DNA from: Croceimicrobium sp963977415
GTDB lineage: Bacteria > Bacteroidota > Bacteroidia > Flavobacteriales > Schleiferiaceae
Direction: 5' to 3'
NCBI GenBank assembly: GCA_963977415.1
Contig: CAXBOS010000001.1
Location: 365,066 to 429,065 of the forward strand
DNA: 64,000 nucleotides
The notes under the pieces were generated by a model that was not told the DNA's origin, ran no database searches, and saw only the letters and a list, made by a program, of their open reading frames with translations. The number at the start of each line of letters is the position of its first letter. Within the stretch, counting starts at the first letter, position 1. Shown here one piece after another: positions 59,101 to 64,000 of this stretch. The position numbers and the translations under genes are program-made.

Positions 59101-61533
59101 CTATCCCATCTCTAATTTCATTTTCTTAATCCGATCTTCTAAGCTTTCATTGCTCATTCGCTGGCGTAAACGGTCTACTAATATGGGAAAGCAAAAAGGG
59201 GAAGGTTTTTTAATTTCCACAATTACCGTTTCTTGTTTCTCAATGCGTTCCAAGGCTTGACGTAAACGCCCTTCTTCGAGCTGAAACTCCATTGCTTCTT
59301 CATAGGCTTGCAACAAGAGTGTATTGTCCGGTTCGTAGTCGGTAAAAACATTAAAAATTAGCTGTGAGCTACTTTGTAAATGCCGGTCTTTTACCGGTGC
59401 CCCGGGATAGCCTTTAAAGATCAATCCGGATATACTGGCAATATCGCGAAAACGCCTTTTAGCTAGTTCAATGGCATTAACTGACTGAAGAATATCATGC
59501 CTTAAATCGCGAGTATTTAAAATATCGGAATCCAAAGCTTCTTCAATGGGAATGGGCTGATCAGAGAGAAGCTCGAAGCCATAGTCGTTCATAGCAATGG
59601 AAAGACTCATCTTTTTAAATAAGGAAAGGCGATAGGCTAAAAGTGCGCCCATTCCTTCGTGCACCGCTCTACCTTCGAAGGGATAGAAGAATAAATGATA
59701 CCCCTCTTTACTCTCCATCTTTTCAATGAGAAATTGGTGGCGCGCAGGTACTAGGGAACGTTCTTTTTGTACTTCCCACAGCGGAGCAATTAGCTTCAAC
59801 TCGGGATCCTTACTTTGGGGATTGAAGCTTTCTTCAATTTTTAAGCGCAGCACTTGTCCCATTTCGGCCGAAAGCGGCATCCGTCCTCCTTGCCAGCTGG
59901 GAACCAAGCCATTTTTACGCTTGCTCAAGCGCACTGAGGCTTCCATGCCTTTAATGCGAATTAGCTCTAAGTTACGACCGGCAAACCAGAAGACATCGCC
60001 TGGCTTTAGTTTGGAGATGAAATATTCTTCAATACTGCCTAAATTGGCGCCGCGCTCTAACTTTACACGCACGGAAGAATCACCTACAATAGTACCAATA
60101 CTCATGCGGTGCCGCATGGCAATGCGTCTTTGAATTACGCGGTATACGCCATCTTCTACCACTACTTTGTGGTATTCATCATAACCCGCTAAGGAGTTTC
60201 CTCCTTTGCAGATAAAGTCTAGGCACCACTGCCATTCTTCTTCACTTATACTTTGAAAGGAAAAAGTTTCACGAACTTCCGCGAGAATTTCGTCGGCCTT
60301 AAATCCCAGCCCCACCGCAAGGGTTACTAAATACTGTACTAAAACATCAAAAGAGCGGAAGTAGGGCACGCGTTCTTCTACCCTTTCGTCTTCTACCGCC
60401 TGACGCAAAGCGGCGGCTTCTACCAATTCTAAACTGTGGGTGGGTACCATGTAAATGCGACTGCTTGCGCCCGGTTGGTGACCACTGCGGCCAGCGCGTT
60501 GGATAAAACGGGCCACCCCTTTCGGAGATCCGATTTGAATAATAGTATCTACAGGACGAAAGTCAACGCCTAGGTCTAAGCTACTGGTACAAACCACCAC
60601 TTTTAACTGTCCTGTATAAAGGGCATCTTCTACCCAAAAACGTAAATCGCGACTAATGCTGCCGTGGTGCATAGCGATGAGGCCCGCGAAATGCGGGGCA
60701 ACATCTAAAATGCGTTGGTACCAAATCTCCGCCTGGGAGCGGGTATTGGTAAAAATGAGGGTGCTTTCGCTTTCTTCCAAAAGGGGAATTACTTTTTCTA
60801 GCATTTTTATGCCGAGGTGTCCCGCCCAAGGAAGCACGTCGATATCGTCTGGGAGAACGGATAAAACTTCAATATTTTTCTTCTGCCCGGAGCGAATTAA
60901 AGCCTTTTGCTCGGCGGGAAAATTAGGACCAAGTAATACGTCCATACCTTCTACTAAGTTGCCGATAGTGGCGGAGATTCCCCAAGTGCGCAATTGGGGA
61001 AGCATCCCGCGTAAGCGAGAAAGGGCTAGCTCTAGTTGTACAGCCCGTTTAGAACCTAAAAGCTCATGCCACTCATCTGCCACTAGCGTATGTATATTTT
61101 TAAAAATGCGGGCTGAATCTTTTGAAGCCAGTAAAAGGTGCAGGCTCTCGGGAGTGGTAATTAAGAGGTTGGGCATGGCTTTGCTCTGCTTAGCTCTTTG
61201 GGCTGCGCTGGTATCGCCGGTGCGGGTTTCTACCGAAAATTCGAGGCCTAAAGCTTCTACTGCTTTTTCAGCCGATTGCTGAATTTCTTTGGCTAAAGCG
61301 CGAATGGGCGTAATCCAAATGGCTTGTAATCCGCGTGGTTTAGGTGCTTCCAATAGAATGGGAATAAGCAGGCTGTAGGTCTTGCCACTCCCGGTAGGCG
61401 CATTTACCAAACCCGATTTTCCCGCTCGAAAGGCTTCCCATGCTGCTTCTTGAAAGGAGGCCGGCTCCCACTGCATGCTGCGGAACCATTTTTTTGCTCT
61501 TAAAAAGCTGATGTTTTTTTTGGGGCTGGGCAC
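59101..61533 (-). CDS. Lhr-type DEXH-box DNA helicase (ligase-associated type)
   Basis: An 810-residue SF2 helicase with Walker A APTGSGKTYSL, DEWH box (VADEWHELL), SATIGN, and motif VI QRAGRSGH. A winged-helix and C-terminal Lhr region follow. It fits the ligase-associated DNA damage response helicase family, normally encoded near an ATP-dependent DNA ligase, a nuclease and a phosphoesterase; none is in the window. The GTG at 61533 gives an N-terminus (FRSMQWEPASFQEAAWEAF) like family members. Confidence 0.9.
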   Translation of the reverse strand: MPSPKKNISFLRAKKWFRSMQWEPASFQEAAWEAFRAGKSGLVNAPTGSGKTYSLLIPILLEAPKPRGLQAIWITPIRALAKEIQQSAEKAVEALGLEFSVETRTGDTSAAQRAKQSKAMPNLLITTPESLHLLLASKDSARIFKNIHTLVADEWHELLGSKRAVQLELALSRLRGMLPQLRTWGISATIGNLVEGMDVLLGPNFPAEQKALIRSGQKKNIEVLSVLPDDIDVLPWAGHLGIKMLEKVIPLLEESESTLIFTNTRSQAEIWYQRILDVAPHFAGLIAMHHGSISRDLRFWVEDALYTGQLKVVVCTSSLDLGVDFRPVDTIIQIGSPKGVARFIQRAGRSGHQPGASSRIYMVPTHSLELVEAAALRQAVEDERVEERVPYFRSFDVLVQYLVTLAVGLGFKADEILAEVRETFSFQSISEEEWQWCLDFICKGGNSLAGYDEYHKVVVEDGVYRVIQRRIAMRHRMSIGTIVGDSSVRVKLERGANLGSIEEYFISKLKPGDVFWFAGRNLELIRIKGMEASVRLSKRKNGLVPSWQGGRMPLSAEMGQVLRLKIEESFNPQSKDPELKLIAPLWEVQKERSLVPARHQFLIEKMESKEGYHLFFYPFEGRAVHEGMGALLAYRLSLFKKMSLSIAMNDYGFELLSDQPIPIEEALDSDILNTRDLRHDILQSVNAIELAKRRFRDIASISGLIFKGYPGAPVKDRHLQSSSQLIFNVFTDYEPDNTLLLQAYEEAMEFQLEEGRLRQALERIEKQETVIVEIKKPSPFCFPILVDRLRQRMSNESLEDRIKKMKLEMG

Positions 61534-62042
61534 GTTTTATTTCTTAATGCTAAGGTAAAGGAATGGGAGGATGAATTGTTTAGGGCTTGGAATGGGCTTG
61601 GTTTTTTTGCTTGCGGGTAAAGATATTTAGATCCTGAAACCAGTTCAGGATGACCCTGCCGAATGAATAACCGACAATAAATAACGCCTTAACGCGAACC
61701 ACCACCTTACCGTCATTCCGAATTCATTTCGGAATCTCCTTCCTTAAAAAAACGGTTAAGCAGAGTCTAAACGGAATGCAACTGTGACCATCTGTGCAAA
61801 CCCGTCTCATCTGGGTAGTAGCCTGATGCCAAAAAATATTGGTCCCTGAAACATTACCCTTTTAGACTCGTTTTAGCACTCCTTATTTTAATGATGTGAT
61901 GAATTAAAAATAATTACTCGGAACTATTTATTTAAAATATCTGCTTGTTAGCAGGGTAAACCTGCTATATTAGATGCTTAACAAGTTGAAGATAAAGCAA
62001 AGCAGATTTATTAAGCTTTTTAAATACTAATTCAGCAAATAA
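61534..62042. other. 509-bp gap with MITE-like element and hairpin before the T9SS gene
   Basis: Beyond the MITE at 61629-61737, homology with the second copy continues to about 61800. A perfect 7-bp hairpin, TAGCAGG (61950-61956) with CCTGCTA (61962-61968), lies about 75 bp before the next ATG. No ORF or tRNA is seen here. Confidence 0.5.
61629..61737. mobile_element. MITE-like element, copy 1 (109 bp)
   Basis: The ends are inverted and each is itself a palindrome: AGATCCTGAAACCAGTTCAG (then GATGAC) on the left, GTCATTCCGAATTCATTTCG (then GAATCT) on the right, which are imperfect reverse complements of one another. There is no ORF inside. A second copy lies at 63642-63751. Confidence 0.65.
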
Positions 62043-63551
62043 ATGAGGAGCATACTATTAACGATAAGTTTTTTAGTCAGTTATTTTAACTGTTCTGCCC
62101 AATGGTCCTATCTCACAGAAGATACTTACAGTGGACCATTAACTTATGCAACGTTCAAATTACATTGTACGGGAGATAGTATCATAGATGCGGCTACTTT
62201 GATTTATAATCGTCCTGGTAGGTATCATATACCGGTGCTAAGTCAAATTGGTATTGACGGCACCTTATTAGACTCCGTGTCTCTAGCTGGAGCAATTATT
62301 CCTACTATTCCAGTTGGCTGCGCTTGGACTAATGATGGTCATTATTTAATATCGAGAGATTCCTCATCCGTTTTTTCCAGCATAGCAGAATCATTGTCAA
62401 AAGAATTAGAGATTAGAAGGTCAGACAATCACCAAGTGCAATGGAGCCTTAAAGGCAACTTTATTATTCCTAACTTTTACCAAAGGGATGTCTTTATTAA
62501 CTCCCGCGATGCTTTTTGGCTCTATAATCCACTAAAGAATGAAATGAATGCTTTAGCGATAGCAGATGGAGATACTTTGTTGACGATTGATAGTGCTCAG
62601 ATTGCCTCTAGTATGGGATTAGATAGTACTTATAAGTTGCTTAATATTTATATCGAAGGTCCTTCTTGGCGAAAAAGCGACACCGCTGTAGTTTTTTGTG
62701 ATTTTTTGAAGATAGATACAGCGAACCCAATCCCAGAGTTTAAAGGCAAATTTGCTTTGTTCTTATTAGACAGCCTTAGGCCTATATCGGTTATTAGAAA
62801 TTGGTATATGGCTCCTGAAATTGATTATGAGGACTATACCTTAATTAGCAGTGAGGTCCGATATAATTCGAATAATTCCTTAGATCGAGTGGTGCTTAAA
62901 GAGGATCTTTTAACAGGTTTAAATATTGACTCTTTTGAAGTAAAGTCCTTATCGTATAATCCAGATACGCTAAATCATAACCCAGATCATTACTTCCACT
63001 TCTATTCCCGTGGACGCTTTAGCTTCTACATAGAGGAGTTTGATTTTCCGCTATCCGAATTAGATACTTCTTTGTCTGGATTTGATATACAGGCACTAAA
63101 AGTGAGGCTATATGAAGGTTCTGTATTGAAATATGAAAATATAATTATGGATACTTCGAAATCGGGATATTATGATACAAAGTTTAGACAGTTGTTGCCT
63201 TTATCAAATGGCAGCATGGCCTTGAACTTAGGAGTTTACTGGAATCAGATTAAAGCAAGAGTATTATTTATTGACTCTAATGGAAACCACTTTTTAAAAC
63301 ACCCTTCGTTTGAAGAACTAGTAGTGGACATTTATCCCACCCTAGTATCGGAATGGATGAATATTGAGTGTGAAGATGAGATTAATAGAGTGCAAGTTCT
63401 TTCTGTAAATGGTACACTTTTTAAAGATTTAAAAGTAGAACCAGATAAAAGCAAAATTGAGCTAAGCTTAAAGGAGCTGCCCTCAGGTTTATATTTTATT
63501 ATCGTTAATACTGCGGGAAATCAGCTGCTTAGGAAGGTTTACAAGAAATAA
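62043..63551 (+). CDS. T9SS-secreted protein of unknown function
   Basis: A 502-residue secreted protein with signal peptide MRSILLTISFLVSYFNCSAQ and a C-terminal type A sorting domain (VDIYPTLVSEWMNIECED to LRKVYKK). The middle part is rich in beta strands and Ser/Asp and has no named domain. It looks more AT-rich than neighbouring genes and lies between two MITE copies. These features suggest acquired or fast-evolving cargo, which is inference. Confidence 0.65.
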   Translation: MRSILLTISFLVSYFNCSAQWSYLTEDTYSGPLTYATFKLHCTGDSIIDAATLIYNRPGRYHIPVLSQIGIDGTLLDSVSLAGAIIPTIPVGCAWTNDGHYLISRDSSSVFSSIAESLSKELEIRRSDNHQVQWSLKGNFIIPNFYQRDVFINSRDAFWLYNPLKNEMNALAIADGDTLLTIDSAQIASSMGLDSTYKLLNIYIEGPSWRKSDTAVVFCDFLKIDTANPIPEFKGKFALFLLDSLRPISVIRNWYMAPEIDYEDYTLISSEVRYNSNNSLDRVVLKEDLLTGLNIDSFEVKSLSYNPDTLNHNPDHYFHFYSRGRFSFYIEEFDFPLSELDTSLSGFDIQALKVRLYEGSVLKYENIIMDTSKSGYYDTKFRQLLPLSNGSMALNLGVYWNQIKARVLFIDSNGNHFLKHPSFEELVVDIYPTLVSEWMNIECEDEINRVQVLSVNGTLFKDLKVEPDKSKIELSLKELPSGLYFIIVNTAGNQLLRKVYKK

Positions 63552-63641
63552 AATAGATAAGCAGGAATTTTGAGGCAATGAATTGGTGAGCCTCTTTACC
63601 AACCTCTCTCATGTTTGCACTAATCGAATAATCAATTAATT

Positions 63642-63751
63642 AGATCCTGAAACCAGTTCAGGATGACCCTGCCGAATGAATAGCTGATAGTAAATAATGC
63701 CTTAAACGCAAGCAGCAACCTCACCGTCATTCCGAATTCATTTCGGAATCT
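63642..63751. mobile_element. MITE-like element, copy 2 (110 bp)
   Basis: It matches copy 1 over its whole length with scattered changes and shares the compound palindromic ends. Similarity continues about 50 bp past the right end (ACGGTTAAGC...). The preceding word AATAATCAATTAATT recurs before the partial copy at 63853. Confidence 0.65.
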
Positions 63752-63852
63752 TCTTCCTTAAAAAACGGTTAAGCTGAGTTTAAACGGAGTGCTTTTGTAA
63801 TCATCTGCGTTGATCTTTTTCATTTATGTAATGATATAATAATCAATTAATT

Positions 63853-63878
63853 AGACCCTGAAACGAGTTCAGGATGAC
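63853..63878. repeat. Partial MITE end
   Basis: AGACCCTGAAACGAGTTCAG then GATGAC is one terminal palindrome of the MITE with two changes, and it is preceded by the same ATAATCAATTAATT word as copy 2. The body of the element is absent. Confidence 0.55.
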
Positions 63879-63901
63879 CGCAGTTTATTAATTGCCTTCT
63901 C

Positions 63902-63927
63902 GACACTGTACCGAAAAGTGTGTAAAT
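63902..63927. mobile_element. Possible IS256-type terminal inverted repeat
   Basis: GACACTGTACCGAAAAGTGT then GTAAAT has the shape of IS256-family ends (GA....GTGTAAAA). It could mark an insertion sequence that continues past the window or a remnant. No transposase is visible. This is a weak call. Confidence 0.25.
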
Positions 63928-64000
63928 CACCCAGGGTTGGTTATCTAATTAAACGATTCTCAAACATAATAATAAACTGATTATAGATTTTACCCCAGTC

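Noticed and set aside
60656..61282. 208-codon ORF antisense to the Lhr-type helicase
   Set aside because: Ser/Arg/Cys-rich shadow of the helicase reading frame with no family features.
1..64000. CRISPR array, prophage, toxin-antitoxin or defence island
   Set aside because: I saw no regularly spaced repeats with unique spacers, no phage structural or integrase genes and no defence nuclease; the small RHH gene has no toxin partner beside it.

Overview
The window looks like a chromosomal segment of a free-living, probably marine or aquatic member of the Bacteroidota (Flavobacteriia-type, perhaps close to Cryomorphaceae/Schleiferiaceae). Supporting signs are type IX secretion (T9SS) C-terminal sorting domains, a TonB receptor with an N-terminal carboxypeptidase-regulatory-like domain, Bacteroidota-only families (DUF2480, DUF3050, DUF4296), almost no Shine-Dalgarno sequences, and many TAnnTTTG -7 promoter elements. 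Most of the window is ordinary, densely packed core genome on both strands. I see no rRNA, tRNA, CRISPR array or complete insertion sequence.

Layout. 1-6.9 kb: a partial lipoprotein, a membrane metallophosphoesterase, DNA polymerase I and a secreted M43-type metalloprotease. 7-11.3 kb: translation and nucleotide genes rplM-rpsI, rpsB, tsf, pyrH-frr. 11.3-14 kb: rsmI, an alkyltransferase-like protein and trmB on the minus strand, then a glycosyltransferase-like gene. 14-25.5 kb: a PhoR/PhoB-like two-component pair faces a beta-helix lipoprotein, a TonB-dependent receptor, a large T9SS protein and a Na/Pi cotransporter. Direct repeats of TTAACA at 11-bp spacing lie in the divergent control region, so I read this block as a phosphate-responsive outer-membrane uptake locus. 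25.5-33 kb: a lipoprotein, a LuxE-type acyl-protein synthetase-like gene, tyrS, an extended SDR, a DUF4296 lipoprotein, pyrC and a DPM1-like glycosyltransferase. 33-42.5 kb: sdhCAB, an aminopeptidase P, an alpha/beta hydrolase, an LruC-domain lipoprotein and thiL.

42.8-51 kb: one long Fe-S assembly operon (A-type carrier, sufB, sufC, sufD, sufS, a methyltransferase, sufE, sufT-like, DUF2480, DUF3050). 51-54.6 kb: a small lipoprotein, a SCO1-like protein, a 43-residue ORF, an SPFH protein, a 53-residue ribbon-helix-helix protein and a DUF418-like membrane protein. 54.9-58.1 kb: an ArsR-controlled arsenic-type cluster (ArsR, mini-thioredoxin, cysteine-less rhodanese-like protein, permease, ArsF-like, ArsG-like). 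Its two promoters each have an ArsR-type palindrome directly over the -7 box, and related intergenic repeats lie on both sides of the cluster. 58.2-61.5 kb: rlmF and a large Lhr-type helicase. 61.5-64 kb: an accessory-looking region with an AT-rich T9SS gene between two copies of a MITE-like element and a possible IS256-type terminus.

The most interesting signals are the phosphate locus with its repeat operators, the ars cluster with promoter-embedded operators, the MITE pair, dispersed TTCGAC/AATTAGGCCT repeats, two apparently leaderless genes and a divergent gene pair whose start codons abut at CATATG. I do not see a wholly new defence or mobile system.
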